DNA of 64,000 bases from Anoplolepis gracilipes (Eukaryota; Arthropoda; Insecta; Hymenoptera; Formicidae). The first letter of the stretch is position 1. Each line of letters begins with the position of its first letter. The stretch is taken from positions 888,001-952,000 of the forward strand of contig NC_132981.1 of assembly GCF_047496725.1 (NCBI RefSeq), in the 5' to 3' direction. The notes below the pieces were generated by a model that worked only from the letters and a program-made list of their open reading frames with translations, had not been told where the DNA came from and ran no database searches. This document shows, piece after piece, positions 11,701 to 22,307 of this stretch. Made by a program: the position numbers and the translations under genes.

Positions 11701-14700
11701 GTACGTTTGTACAACAGTAAATTGTATAGAAGTTAGTCAACTGGAGGAGATATCACTCTAACAATAAGACAATTGTATTAATACTTACTTTTTCTAAAAC
11801 AAAAAACAAGAATCTATTTAAAAGACCTTAAGCAGACCTATAAAAAGAAATTACATACGAAATTAATTTATTCATTATATAAAAAAAATAATTAAAAAGC
11901 ATTCATTTAGGTTTAATTAAGTTGTGTATCAAATTCTATTTAATATGTTACAGATGTTTAATTTACTTGATTGTACAAGTGCAATGAAATCTGTTATCAC
12001 AACTGTTATCTGCGGTATTTCTTAGAAAATTAATTGAGTAATAAGAAAAGCGTATGTTATGAAAATTTACAGTAAAATTGCTTGGCTTTTGAAGTTTGAA
12101 TTAAATCAATACTCAGTAGTCTATTGATTTATATTTATGCGTTGTTCCAATTATCAGATATGCTTGACGTAATCAAATAACACTCAAATAATACTAATAG
12201 TTAAATTATTAACTCAACTTGATTGTGCCTTATGTATTAAATATTTAATATTAATAGACTTAATTATATAGAAAATTTGGTACAAATACACAGAGATTTT
12301 GGACAATCAAAGTTATTCGGTTTAAAGCTTGTCAAAAATCAACCATTATTAATGACAATTAAGATTTAAAAAATGTAATATTTATTATAAATATTAAATC
12401 GCGATATAAAATTGTAATTAATATTTAAACATAAATAGATATATCCATTTATAAAAATTACACGATTATTATAAGTAGAAATTAACGAGCCATATAATTA
12501 TTTTTCTTAATTTTTTTCATATTACAGGCAGAGCATACAACATTTCCGTGCAGACAGTTTCCGAGAACGAAACATCCGCGCCCCTCACAGCTCAGCGTCG
12601 CACTATGCCGTTGCCTCCCCTCAATGTAACCTTCGATAAATCTAGCGTAACGTCGACTTCCTTCCGTATGTTTTGGAATCCACCCAATGGAACTTCCGAG
12701 TTCGACATGTATGAAATATCGCTCTATAATAACCAGAAGCTCGCGCCTATTAGGCAAAACCGACACGACAAGAACAAATGGGAATTCAAGAACTTAGGGC
12801 CTGGCAAGACGTATGAAGTATTCGTGAGGACGGTTTCTGGCGAGATTACCAGTTTTCCGGCTAGCGGATATGTCACTCTGAGTACGTTGTCGGCTTTGCA
12901 TGTATTGCCTCTAAAAATGCCTGCTTCAATTAATGCACGCATGATTATTTAATAAATACATTGTTTCCTAATATATTTTGTATATTTATTAGAGCCATTA
13001 TCTGTTTACGATCTTAGAGCGATCGATACAGGTACTGGTCTGATACAGGTTCTCTGGACTTCGATGAGTTTCAGTATACAAGACAGTTACAAGTTACAAT
13101 ACCACGAGGTGGAAACGACGATTGGTGGCGATAGTAACATTTTGACGACTAATAAAACAAAGGTTTTATAAATTATTAAATAAAATAACTTATTCTTTTA
13201 ATCAGTGCCTAATTTGTTTCAATCAAATAATTTTAATTTATTATTTTGATGTAATTGTTAAATTTGCAGGTTACTTTGACTCTGCTGCAGGGAGGAAATT
13301 ATTCCATAATAGTACAAGCAATTAGCAATAAAGTCGAGTCAAACGAAACTGTCATATATCAAGCGACGTATCCCGCCCGTCCTGTGATCAAATATGTAAA
13401 GACTTTTGAAAAAGGTTTGAACATCTCCTGGAAGAACAATATCAATTATAAGCATGCAAAATATGAAGTATTCTTCTTCAAGATAGCCTTTTCGGAAAAG
13501 GAGAACACTTTGATTACAAAATCGGATTATATCATCCTTAAAGATCTTTACCCTGGTGTAATATATAGCATTTTAATTTACGCCATTAGTCATGGACTTC
13601 GAAGCAAGCCGTGTCATTTTCAAAAAATTGTTCGTAAGTAATAATCATTCTCTAAATTCTTTACACTTTATATTTTATTTAAATGCAGTATTTGGTATTA
13701 AACACATAACTTTGTTAGTCTTACTAATGATCAGAATTATTTTTTAGCGCCTCATCCACCGAAGAATTTCAGTATTGAGGAAATCACTAGCAATATTTTT
13801 GTCATATATTGGGAAGCTCCGACGGATTCAATAGTTACCGGATATCTCGTCAGATATCGTATGCAAGACGATCATAGATGGATCAAAACCTTACACATTC
13901 TTGTCGAGGAAGTGAAAGTGAATATGACACCCAGTGAAAGATATATTATACAAGTAAACACTGTCAGTTATGGCGTTAAAAGTCTGCATTCATTGCAAAT
14001 GAATTACACAATCAGTAAGTATAATACATATATACCATAATTTTTAGGAATAGTTAATAGTATATTTAAATAATTAACAGCGCGACTTTGTTTTTGTCAT
14101 TTTAGGGCCTAATCCAGTTTTAAATATCAACTCATATCAAATCATCAATTCTACCAATGTAATTCTCGAATGGCTGCGACCAAAAGGTCGTATCGAGGGT
14201 TATTTTATAAGATGGTGGCCAATAAAGAATCCAAAAGATATTAGAATGAAAAACGTCAGTGAAAGCAACGATATTAATTTTAATGAGAATGCTGTGCAAA
14301 TGAGAGAGGTCCTAGTACACAACCTAATGCCTGAAGAACAATACTTCTTCGTTGTCCATACGGTGTCTTATGGTTTAATTGGCGACACTGGGAATTTAAC
14401 CATAAAAATAAGTGAGTGCACCAGTTTTTTTTTGTCCATCTTTGATGACAGACTTAAAATGCTAACAAAAAACAAAATTAATTTACTTCACACACCCAAC
14501 GTCTAACAAAAAATATAATAGTTGACGTCTTACATTTTTTTTATATAAGTCGCATCAGAATTTGGACTACGTAACGTGACGATTGTGACAATTGACTGAC
14601 CAGAAAGATTTAAGAGCAAATGCTGTATCGAATGTCACCGATCGCATAACAGGTGTATAAGTTGTCACACTTTGCTGCATAATCGTGAAGTAATTACTGT

Positions 14701-17700
14701 CTTTAATGGCAGACTTAAAATGTTAGAAACGATTTGTTAATTCCAATAATTTTATATTCAGTTATTAATATTAAAAATTTGTATATAATTGTTAATATCC
14801 AAATATTTAAATTTGTAGAGTACATTCCAGAGTACATTTCAAGCAAGCCAACATCTCCGAGAGCATTCGTGGAATTTCACAGTGGATTTATAAGTAAAAC
14901 AGACATTTCTGTGACATTCAGGTAACAAATATACATTTTTAGTATATATTTCTTTCAAATTTAACGACATATAAAAACGTTAATTCCGTTATAAATTTAC
15001 TAAATATAAAACCAATAAAATTTTGTTTTCTTGGACAGATGGAACCAACCTGAATTTACACATGACATTATACAAAGTTACACAGTGCAGTGTTGGTTTA
15101 TAAAGAATCACAAAATGATTCCAATCTGCAACGACAAAAGTATTCTCGCTACGAGATTGGAGAATACGGTGCAGAATTTAACATCAAACACGACATACTA
15201 TTTTAGAGTACGAGCGCATACTAAAGTTGGTGTTAGTCCTTACACAGATTTAAATGTATCAACCGCACATGAAAATCCAATACCACAATTATTGACAGTA
15301 TCGAATGACGGTATCGATATATGGGACCTGGATTCAAAAACCAACAAAACTACTATACCGGTACAAAATGTGTTACAAGTCGCTTATTCGATAGCGGAAT
15401 ATAAAATTTATTGGATTGATATCACAAGAAATCTAATGACATGGGAAATGAATAAAAATAATATCACAAAAATAGCTCGCCTTCAAAATAATGCAAGCAA
15501 TCTCTGCATCGATTGGGTAGCAAGAAATCTGTATTGGAAGCAATTTGACTTTGAGTTATCTACATTTGTCATTATGAAGCTCGACTTAACAATGTGGCAA
15601 AATGGCATAGTCAAATTTGATAAGATTAAAATCAAAACAAATTTTCATGATTTCACTGTACTGCCATTTATAGGGTACGTCAACTGTCATCTATTTAAAC
15701 AAATGAACAATTTTTCCATTAAAAATTTGTAATTTATCTGCAAATTTATTTGATTTTGTAATTAAGATCATTTCTCTTAAAAGGTCAAATAAATTGACAC
15801 ATATTTATAAGAATGAATATTTACTATATGAGTCTTTGCTATTCTTTAAATAATATTCTATTTTCGAAAGAATTTATAATAAAATAACTAAAATATTCCA
15901 TATATTTTTTAGAATTTTATATCATAATGTAAATCAATCAAAGTTAATGCAATTAGATTTCGATGGAAAACGCGCACAAATCTTTCAAACAAACACATTC
16001 AATATATGCTCTTGCTTTTTTGATGCATCAACGTTGTCAACGCATTTCTCCATGACAATTGACGACATGAATATTGAAAAGCCGCTAATTTATTGGACAT
16101 CGATGAATTACGTGATTGTGACAGACATTGATATTTGTAAAAGCAATATCATTTTAAATGCCAGAGATATTAGCTATACAAAAAGTTTTAACTTTTTAAC
16201 GTTTGACAAGACAAACATATACATTTCTACATTCGACAATAATGAAATCTATGTTTTGAGAAAAATATATGCACGTCTCGAGAGCGTAAATGCATTTAAA
16301 TATATTCAAAAAATAAAAATGTCTTATTCAATTGCTAGATTTTATGCTTTCAGTCAATCTTTGCAATCATACCCTCCGACTAGATGTCTGACACCAAAAG
16401 AAAAAGTTTACAACATTAAAATAATGGAAGTAATGACAAACAGCATCATTGTAAATCTTACGGAACCGGTTCGCAAGAATGGATGCGGAAAATACAATTT
16501 ACCTACTACTCTATATACTATACACATAAGCCATTGTCTAGACAATGGCCTTAATAAGTTCAAAAAATTCAAAGTGCAGACGTATGAGCGTTATTATGAA
16601 ATTCAGAATTTAACGCCGCTTACAGAGTACGAGTTGCAGTTAAACCTAAGCAATTTTTACGAAGATCAGTTATCGATGAATCCTATATTGGGTTCGGATA
16701 ACACATTATTTATTAGAACTAAGCCGGACAAGCTTAATGCACCGGAAAACATAACGGTTCAAACTCTAACACCTACTATAATAGCAGTTCAATGGATGCC
16801 GCCCAAGAAACTGAACTGTGTGCCTGTTACCTACGAAGTGCATTGGAAGCTTATTTTAATAGACGGAATACCACACACGGGCGAACAAGTAATTAAAATG
16901 CCTCAATATACGGCAGATGGCATGTTTTCTACAAAACTTCAGTTGCTATTTGCATATGAGTACTTGATATATGTGCGTGTATATCCAGTTAATTTCAGCG
17001 ATTTTTACAACGACAGTTCAAGTAAGACCATTCGCACATACTTGGAACTGAACAATATCACTTTAAGCGGAGTCAGCATAAACACCATGAACATATCTTG
17101 GATTCCGAATACCAATCTGACGGTTCTTTGTGCGTTAAAATACAAAAACGATTCGACAAAAAATTGGCAAACAACAAACACTATTAAGGTGAACTATGAC
17201 GAGGAAGTAACATTCTACATAAAAAAGTTACAACCGGAAACTTCATATCAGTTTCGCTTGATATTGAAATATCCTGAGTACGAGGAAAACTTTACATGGC
17301 CGACTGATGAAAGATTTACTTTTTCAACATTAAGTAAGCAAGAGAAGATACCATAACACATATTAAATGTTTATTTTAAAACTAAGAATGCTTATCAAAT
17401 TTTAAAAATTAGAAATAATAAAGTTACAAGAAGTAGAAGTAAGTTTTGAAACAAAAATATTAAAACCATATTTTTGCGCAATTAAGGTGATGGTATTTCG
17501 AGCACTGCAACAGCGTTTGTCGTTATAGTTATTGTCGTTATACTAATTAGCATCTGCTGCTTTTATTATTGTAAGTACATTTGATACGTTTCAGTCTTTA
17601 ATTACAAATTATATTAAATACTACATATAGAGAGATTTTCTGAAAAAGTTAACTTATTGTTAGATGTAAATATTATATATTATACATATATATACATATT

Positions 17701-19256
17701 GGTAGATAAGTATATTGTAATTTTAATAGTATATCGACAACGCAAGGAAAATAATGAGCAAGTTTTACCTCCTATAATGACCGACATCGAATTAGCGAGT
17801 TTAGATTTGATGCCTACTAAAAATATTATTCAGTTCAATACGTCATACAGACCTATGTTGCAACGTAATTCGAATAAATTGATGAAAGTCAAACGTGAGC
17901 AAATTACAATAACAGAATTACTTGGTAGCGGCGCATTCGGAGAGGTAAAAATTAATTTTCTAATGCAATTTTTGACGCCATTTATTTTTAGATGACAAGA
18001 TATTAAAATGAGATATGTGGATTCTTTAATAAAAATAAGTATAATAGCTTTTGCAGGAATAACTTTTTATGAGAGAGATTAAGTAACAAAGTTTTTTGGA
18101 ACAACATACTCATTTACCCTATTATTTTTAATTAAATTATATTATTATATCAAATGAAATATATTGTTACTTGACATTAAACTATATATTTTTTAATGAT
18201 GTGTATAATTAAATTAATGTCACACATCTTATAGGTGTATCAAGGAAGAATGAAGAATTTAGAAAATCCGAGTATCGAGATGCCTGTTGCTATAAAAATG
18301 CTTCGAAGAAATGCTTCTTTGCGAGACAAAGAAAAATTTTTAGAGGAGGCCAGGCTAATGAATCGCTTTCGATATAAACATGTGCTAAGATTGTTGGCCG
18401 TTTGCTCAGACGAAAATTCTCCATTACTCGTTTTGGAATTAATGGAAACTGATCTACAGAAATATTTGACAGAGAGTCGAATATTGCAACCATCAGATTC
18501 GCACGCTCTGCGTCTGCAAGATTTGCTCGCTATGTGCGAAGATATTGCGCGAGGCTGTTGCTATCTGGAAGAATTGCGTTTTGTACATAGAGATCTTGCC
18601 TGTCGAAATTGCTTAATATCCTCGAGAGATCGTGAGAATCGTGTCGTCAAAATTGGCGATTTTGGGCTAACTAGAGATATTTACAGAGATGAATATTACC
18701 GTATGGTAAATACAATTATAAAAAAAATAAAACTATTCAAAAATATTTTTTTGCTTTCTTTCAAAAGACAATTTAAGGAAAATAAATTACTTTTATACAT
18801 AAAACAAAAAATAAGTGTATATTATTTGTTAGCATATATATGTTAAAAATGAACAATTTTAACCAGAGGAATTTCGCTAAAATTATGTTTTAGAGAAGTG
18901 AAGATCTGGTTCCTATTCGCTGGATGGCACCAGAATCTTTGGATACCGGAAAATTTACTTCCCAGAGCGACGTTTGGTCATTCGGGGTGTTAATGTGGGA
19001 AATTACATCATTAGGTGAGAAACCCTATACTGACAGAACTCTTTCTGAAGTGATAAATTATGTACGCGCAGGAGGCAGATTGTCGAGACCTCTCAACTGT
19101 CCATCAACATTGTACCAGTTGATGGTGTATTGTTGGAATGTAGAGAATCCTAGACCGAATTTTAAACGTTGTTTGAAAAATATTATAGCATTAAGAGAAG
19201 TCATAGAAGATGCAGTACTAAGTCCAGTGGATAATGAACAACCGGCAAATGATTAA
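5595..19256 (+). CDS. sev: Sevenless/ROS1-like receptor tyrosine kinase, copy 1 (intact, 16 coding exons)
   Basis: Joined exons: 5595-5735, 9232-9469, 9702-9974, 11163-11363, 12528-12881, 12993-13162, 13270-13633, 13748-14014, 14106-14411, 14819-14921, 15039-15674, 15913-17333, 17487-17570, 17730-17944, 18235-18705, 18894-19256. Phases agree throughout and give 1,868 residues with no internal stop. Layout: signal peptide (1-25), FN3 repeats (48-806), YWTD-like propeller (about 860-1100), FN3 domains (1100-1490), TM helix (about 1495-1516), kinase (1578-1850). Catalytic features: GSGAFGEV, Lys1612 in VAIK, Glu1629, HRD Asp1711, DFG Asp1733, IYRDEYYRM activation loop, MAPE. In flies Sevenless binds Boss and specifies the R7 photoreceptor; whether this gene or another paralog does that here is unknown. 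It is shorter than fly Sevenless, and the FN3 in exon 4 lacks its core Trp. Start chosen at ATG 5595 because the in-frame ATG at 5565 is TTG in copy 2. Confidence 0.9.
6914..7649. mobile_element. Insertion in intron 1 of copy 1 with short inverted ends
   Basis: Copy 2 runs straight across this point (near 23430), so about 735 bp were added to copy 1. The ends read TTGTTGTGCC and, inverted, TTGTTATAGCC, flanked by TA. The insert is GC-richer than its surroundings (7480-7580 especially) and contains a microsatellite (TA)n near its right end. Open frames at 7376-7747 and 7420-7662 look fortuitous. Family not recognised. Confidence 0.6.
7944..8853. mobile_element. TA-flanked TIR element, copy A (about 910 bp), in intron 1 of copy 1
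   Basis: Terminal inverted repeats begin GGGGAACGTGGGGTAGAAC and, from the other side, GGAGAACGTGGGGTAGAAC, with TA on both flanks. A second copy with the same interior lies at 46420-47318. No protein is encoded. TA flanks and short TIRs fit a Tc1/mariner-mobilised non-autonomous element. Confidence 0.85.
9232..9469 (+). CDS. sev: Copy 1 exon 2: FN3-like domain
   Basis: Begins VTYSADLAIEIPNNL after acceptor CCACAG and holds GSWYRLDYSPP and FKGLPGTRYEYWLYY, a fibronectin III fold signature. The phase-1 donor GTACGT is intact here and in copy 3 but changed to ATACGT in copy 2. Confidence 0.85.
9702..9974 (+). CDS. sev: Copy 1 exon 3: FN3 domain
   Basis: Runs from PDPPSDLTVSVQNG through AIIYWSPPAQGNYSGFEL to DLTPGATYSLQLFTV, a complete fibronectin III domain with the core Trp and the L-x-P-G-x-x-Y turn. 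Phase 1 at both ends. Confidence 0.9.
10006..11109. mobile_element. GC-rich TIR element in intron 3 of copy 1
   Basis: An insert of about 1.1 kb that is absent from the same intron in copies 2, 3 and 4. The ends are inverted: GTAACGGTGCACC on the left and, read from the right, GTAACGGCACGCC. Flanks AAGTTT (10000-10005) and AAGCTT (11110-11115) look like a target duplication with one change, matching the uninterrupted AAACTT in copies 2 and 3. Composition is strikingly GC-rich against an AT-rich host. The six-frame reading frames inside (10222-11029 and minus-strand partners) are repeat-rich and share no domain, so they are not called as genes. Confidence 0.8.
10501..10843 (+). repeat. GC-rich minisatellite, 68-69-bp units in alternating types
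   Basis: The core CCGGGAACACCCGGCAG recurs at 10501, 10569, 10638, 10706 and, altered, 10775, i.e. every 68-69 bp. Odd and even units differ (GGAGAAGAG with GATCGACGG against AAGGAGAG with TCGCGTGGTCGAG), which makes a 137-bp higher-order repeat. The core is itself a small palindrome. It lies inside the GC-rich intron-3 element. Confidence 0.9.
11163..11363 (+). CDS. sev: Copy 1 exon 4: FN3 domain lacking its core Trp
   Basis: Covers NTPEKFNVWLS to FKGLVPG. The B-strand Trp seen in copy 3 (VLWQPP) and copy 4 (MIWYPP) is Cys here (VICYES). The donor is CCAG|GTCAGC: it keeps phase 1 and joins to give LVPGRAYNISVQTVS. It is conserved in copies 3 and 4, whereas a competing GTAATT site 25 bp downstream is not conserved in copy 3. 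Confidence 0.75.
11364..12527 (+). other. sev: Intron 4 of copy 1
   Basis: About 1.16 kb of AT-rich non-coding sequence that aligns with intron 4 of copies 2 and 3, and with copy 4 on the minus strand where three insertions interrupt it. No gene was found inside; the open frame at 11393-11590 is not conserved. Confidence 0.6.
12528..12881 (+). CDS. sev: Copy 1 exon 5: end of one FN3 and start of the next
   Basis: Begins RAYNISVQTVSENETSAP (last strands of the exon-4 FN3), then PPLNVTFDKSSVTS, FRMFWNPPNG and GPGKTYEVFVRTV of a new FN3. Acceptor ATTACAG is intact; it is changed to ATTACAA in copy 3. Confidence 0.85.
12993..13162 (+). CDS. sev: Copy 1 exon 6: FN3 first half
   Basis: Encodes SVYDLRAIDTGTG, IQVLWTSMSFSIQDSYKLQY and a Thr-rich stretch; continues in exon 7 at phase 0. 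The equivalent exons of copies 2 and 3 carry length changes that break the frame. Confidence 0.8.
13270..13633 (+). CDS. sev: Copy 1 exon 7: FN3 second half and a further FN3
   Basis: Starts VTLTLLQGGNYSIIVQAIS, then PARPVIKYVKTF, GLNISWKNN and DLYPGVIYSILIYAIS. Donor CGTAAGT, phase 1. Confidence 0.85.
13748..14014 (+). CDS. sev: Copy 1 exon 8: FN3 domain
   Basis: PHPPKNFSIEEITSN, FVIYWEAPTDSIVTGYLVRY and MTPSERYIIQVNTVSYGV form one FN3. The Trp codon downstream of DDHR is a TGA stop in copy 2. Confidence 0.85.
14106..14411 (+). CDS. sev: Copy 1 exon 9: FN3 domain
   Basis: PNPVLNINSYQIINSTN, VILEWLRPKGRIEGYFIRWW and EEQYFFVVHTVSYGL. Copy 3 lacks one A in the CCAAAAGG run of this exon; copy 5 begins abruptly within it. 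Confidence 0.85.
14819..14921 (+). CDS. sev: Copy 1 exon 10: short linker exon
   Basis: A 103-bp exon with EYISSKPTSPRAFVEF, flanked by TTTGTAG and GGTAACA splice sites. In copies 2 and 5 the donor has lost one G. Confidence 0.8.
15039..15674 (+). CDS. sev: Copy 1 exon 11: FN3 and start of the YWTD-like propeller
   Basis: FRWNQPEFTHDIIQSYTVQC and NTTYYFRVRAHTKVGVSP end an FN3; ENPIPQLLTVSNDG opens the beta-propeller, with AEYKIYWIDITRN and CIDWVARNLYWKQ blades as in Sevenless and ROS1. Stretches of 39 and 46 nt (15378-15416 and about 15429-15474) are identical to the hairpin in copy 5. Confidence 0.9.
15913..17333 (+). CDS. sev: Copy 1 exon 12: propeller end and juxtamembrane FN3 domains
   Basis: A 1,421-bp exon: PLIYWTSMNYVIVTDIDI (propeller blade), then FN3 domains around SIIVNLTEPVRKNGCGKY, PENITVQTLTPT with VQWMPPKKLNC, and ITLSGVSINTMNISWIP. 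Phase 2 in, phase 1 out. Confidence 0.9.
17487..17570 (+). CDS. sev: Copy 1 exon 13: transmembrane helix
   Basis: AFVVIVIVVILISICCFYY spans the membrane. The exon is 84 bp here and in copy 5 but about 132 bp in copy 2, which carries an in-frame 48-bp addition before the helix. Confidence 0.85.
17730..17944 (+). CDS. sev: Copy 1 exon 14: juxtamembrane segment and glycine loop
   Basis: LYRQRKENNEQVLPPIMTD leads to REQITITELLGSGAFGE; the exon ends in the glycine loop with donor GTAAAA, phase 0. LPPIMTDIELASL is the conserved ROS1/Sevenless juxtamembrane motif. Confidence 0.9.
18235..18705 (+). CDS. sev: Copy 1 exon 15: kinase N-lobe and catalytic loop
   Basis: VYQGRMKN, PVAIKMLRR, FLEEARLMNRF, FVHRDLACRNCL, KIGDFGLTRDIYRDEYYRM: all essential kinase residues are present. 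Ends in the activation loop, phase 0. Confidence 0.95.
18894..19256 (+). CDS. sev: Copy 1 exon 16: kinase C-lobe and stop
   Basis: RSEDLVPIRWMAPESL, SDVWSFGVLMWEITSLGE, YVRAGGRLSRPLNCPSTLY and CWNVENPRPNFKRCL, then a short tail ending NEQPAND. The AGGRL and NCP motifs are typical of Sevenless/ROS1. Confidence 0.95.
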   Translation, partial: RSEDLVPIRWMAPESLDTGKFTSQSDVWSFGVLMWEITSLGEKPYTDRTLSEVINYVRAGGRLSRPLNCPSTLYQLMVYCWNVENPRPNFKRCLKNIIALREVIEDAVLSPVDNEQPAND

Positions 19257-20528
19257 TTTTTTAAATAATTAATTTTTTGTATGTATATCACTGTCAGAAA
19301 AGGTGAATTTTAGCATATCTATAAAATATTTGAAAAAATGATTATTTTTATATATGCATAAATGTTTTTAAAGGCATTCATACAGTTTTATAATTTATAC
19401 AATTGTATGCATGTATTGTTGTATGAAAATGTACATATATTATATAAATATTAATAAATTGAATAAAATAATATGTAAATTATTAAATATTTAAACAAAT
19501 ATTTCTGTAATTATACTGAAATTCCTTAAGACTAATTAATCAAAATATCTTCTTGCATATCAAACATGATATCTTTATATAAAAAAAATAATTAATTAAA
19601 AAATTAAGAAAAAAATTTAAAAAACCTTACATATTTATTGACTATTATTTTTGATCAAACAATTCTTAGAAAGCACAATTCTTTTTGAATTAGTGCCAGG
19701 TATCTTTTCAAAAGAAAATAAATTACCAGCAGAGCAAATTAAAAGTAACATATATTTTAGCCAAAGTGGTAACTTCAAATCGATTACTCAGACTGTCATT
19801 ATGATTTTATTTAATATAATCAATAAGATCACCAATCACACAACCGCAAGCACGTTACAAGTCACTCTACTCGAACCACTTGACACTCATATTACAGACC
19901 GTCAAAAACAACAGGCTCGAATAGTGGGCTCTGAAAGCACGCATAGTATGTACATAAAAGAGATAATTGTCACAGTTGCAATTTTTAATGAAATAAAATA
20001 TATAGAAAATATTTAAATAGATTAAAATTTTGCGCATGAATAGTGACAGTGAAGATCTGTAATTTTGTAATTTTTGGCTTGTCTATAATTCACTCAAACA
20101 ATTATTACAACATATTTATTTTTATTTGATTACTTGTCTAGTATATTAAGAGGAACTACAGAAAAAGTCTAATAACATTTATAAAGTTTTCAATCAAATG
20201 TGTATGTACGTGTCAGTTCGCAGTACCTTCATTGACTTTCATGAAAAAAAGTGAGCATATATTTACAAAAAGTTTTACAATTTGAGCGTACATATAATAT
20301 GCTTTGTGATTGGTTATAAAAAAAATTGTGAAAAAAATAACTTTGGAAAAATATTTCATGATTGATATACTTTCCAAGAATAATTTACAAAAGAAAACAT
20401 CAATTTGATTAGTACATTTCTATTGTCCAGAGAGAATACCAATAAAATTAATATTTATACTTGAACCGCCAAAGATTGCTTGCACGGAAGCTGATTAATT
20501 GCAAGTGTTACAAAAGGATAAAGTTATT
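19257..20528 (+). repeat. Intergenic module between copies 1 and 2
   Basis: Aligns along its length with 4264-5594 and with the minus-strand block 51022-52304. It contains the 3' flank of copy 1 and the presumed promoter of copy 2. An open frame at 19651-20016 is interrupted in the other copies of the module and is not a gene. Confidence 0.75.
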
Positions 20529-20670
20529 ATGTTAAAAACGGTAATATGTTTTACTGGAACTGTTATATTAGTAAGAGTAACTATCCTGTCTTCCTGTCCT
20601 GGATTCGGAAGATGGTGTAACCCCGAACAGCCTCCAGAAATAGTGCTTTCCAAATCAAACCTTCACACAG
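20529..20670 (+). pseudogene. Copy 2 first exon a
   Basis: Starts MLKTVICFTGTVILVRVTIL at the ATG equivalent to 5595; the upstream in-frame codon is TTG, not ATG. The downstream half has lost the copy 1 frame (SSCPGFGRWCNPEQPPE) and ends in phase 1 rather than phase 0, so it would not read into exon 2 correctly. Confidence 0.75.
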
Positions 20671-21529
20671 GTAAAGAAGATTGTTTTGTTAAATAAAATT
20701 GAATGTTTTAAATATGTATTAAATATAAACAATTTATTTGTGTACATCTAATTAAAATTATATAACACATAATCAAAACGATTGATATTATGAGTAATAA
20801 TGTGTAATGTTTGTTAATTTCTCATTTTGAAATTATCACACAGTAAAATAAGATGTTATATAATATTAAATAAAGTTTAATTTTGAAGTAGTTCATTAAA
20901 ATTTAATCGTAATGCATGTTTTTATAATTGATGTATTTAAATATTTTTAACATTAACGATTTCGTTGATTCTTCTTTTATTTACATTCTCATAATTTCTT
21001 TTGTTTTACTTTTTGTTTTTAATTATTTTTGATAAAATTTCAGAATTTAGTTATATTTGAGCTTTGTTATGTCGTGATTTTACACAAAAATCTTTAATTA
21101 ATTAGTAATTAATAGAAACTTTTTTTTATGAAACCTAATCGACGAAAAAATTACCATTGATGTATAGAATATATAATTTAAATATTCGGTAAATATGATC
21201 ATTTTTTAATCTATTATTCTGAAATAAATTTATACTTTTATGTCTTAATGTGCATTCGATGGCCGTTTCTTGAGTTACAGAGTTTGTTAAATTTAATATT
21301 CAAAGTTCATATTTTTCTCGAAATCTTTAAAAATTGACTATACTTTCACAAATCTTTTCGCGTTTTGTAAGATGTATTTAAAGTAAGATAAATTTTTGGA
21401 GTGTAACTTTTTAGTTCCTTTCTCACTGGGTAGAATCCGTTCTTTTTTCTCTATATTAGTAGAAGAAAGATAAACTTTGAACCAGTGCATATAGCGTTGC
21501 CGACCGCTGCATAAACGAAGGCACCTATA

Positions 21530-22307
21530 CAGATCGTCAAGAAAAACAGGCACAAATAGTAGGCTCTGAGAGCACGCATAGTATGTACATTAAAGGGAAT
21601 TTTCAAAGTTGTAATTTTTAATCAAATAAAATATTTAAATAGATTAAAATTTTTACCATAAATAATGGCAGTGAAGATCTGTAATTCTGTAATTTTCAGA
21701 TTGTCTGTAATTCACTCAAGCAATAATTACAACATATTTATTTTTATTTGATTGCTTATCTACTATTATATATTAACAAGAACTAGAGAAGCGGACTGAT
21801 AACATTTTTGCTTTCAATCGGATGTATACGTGTCAATTTACTGCACCTTTATTGACTTTCATGGAAAAAACTGAACATATATTTTTCAAAAATTTTAATT
21901 TGAGCGTATATAAAATGCATTGTGATTGGTTATAAAGAAAAATTTTAAAAAGTAACTTTGGAAAAATATATCATGATTGATATACTAAACAAATTTCAAA
22001 GAATAATATACGTAAGAAAACATCAATTTGCTTAGTACATTTCTATTATCCAAAATATCGATAAAATTAATATTTATAGCTGGACCGCTAAGAATTATTG
22101 CTTGTTAAATGAAAATGTTACAAAAGCTGGTTAAATGCAAATGTTACAAAAGGACAAAATTATTATGTTAAAAACGGTGCTATGTGTTTTACTGAAAGTG
22201 TTAATCTTAGCAAGAGCAGCCATCTTGTCGGATTCGGAAGATAGTGTAGCTCCGAAAGCCTTCAGAAAGAGTGTTTTCCTACATGTCCAAATCAAACCTT
22301 TACACAG
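21530..22307 (+). repeat. Second copy of the upstream module plus first exon b of copy 2
   Basis: From a CAGATCGTCAAGAAAAACAGG block on, this stretch repeats 19900-20670: same ACGCATAGTATGTACAT, same TATA-like block, and another first exon (22165-22307) starting MLKTVLCVLLKVLILARAAI. A one-base deletion shifts the second half of this exon, which ends in phase 2. The 5' end of the gene was therefore duplicated on its own within copy 2. Confidence 0.8.

Noticed and set aside
19651..20016. 121-codon open frame between copies 1 and 2
   Set aside because: The same intergenic module elsewhere (4690-5080, 34770-35120) has stops and indels in this frame.
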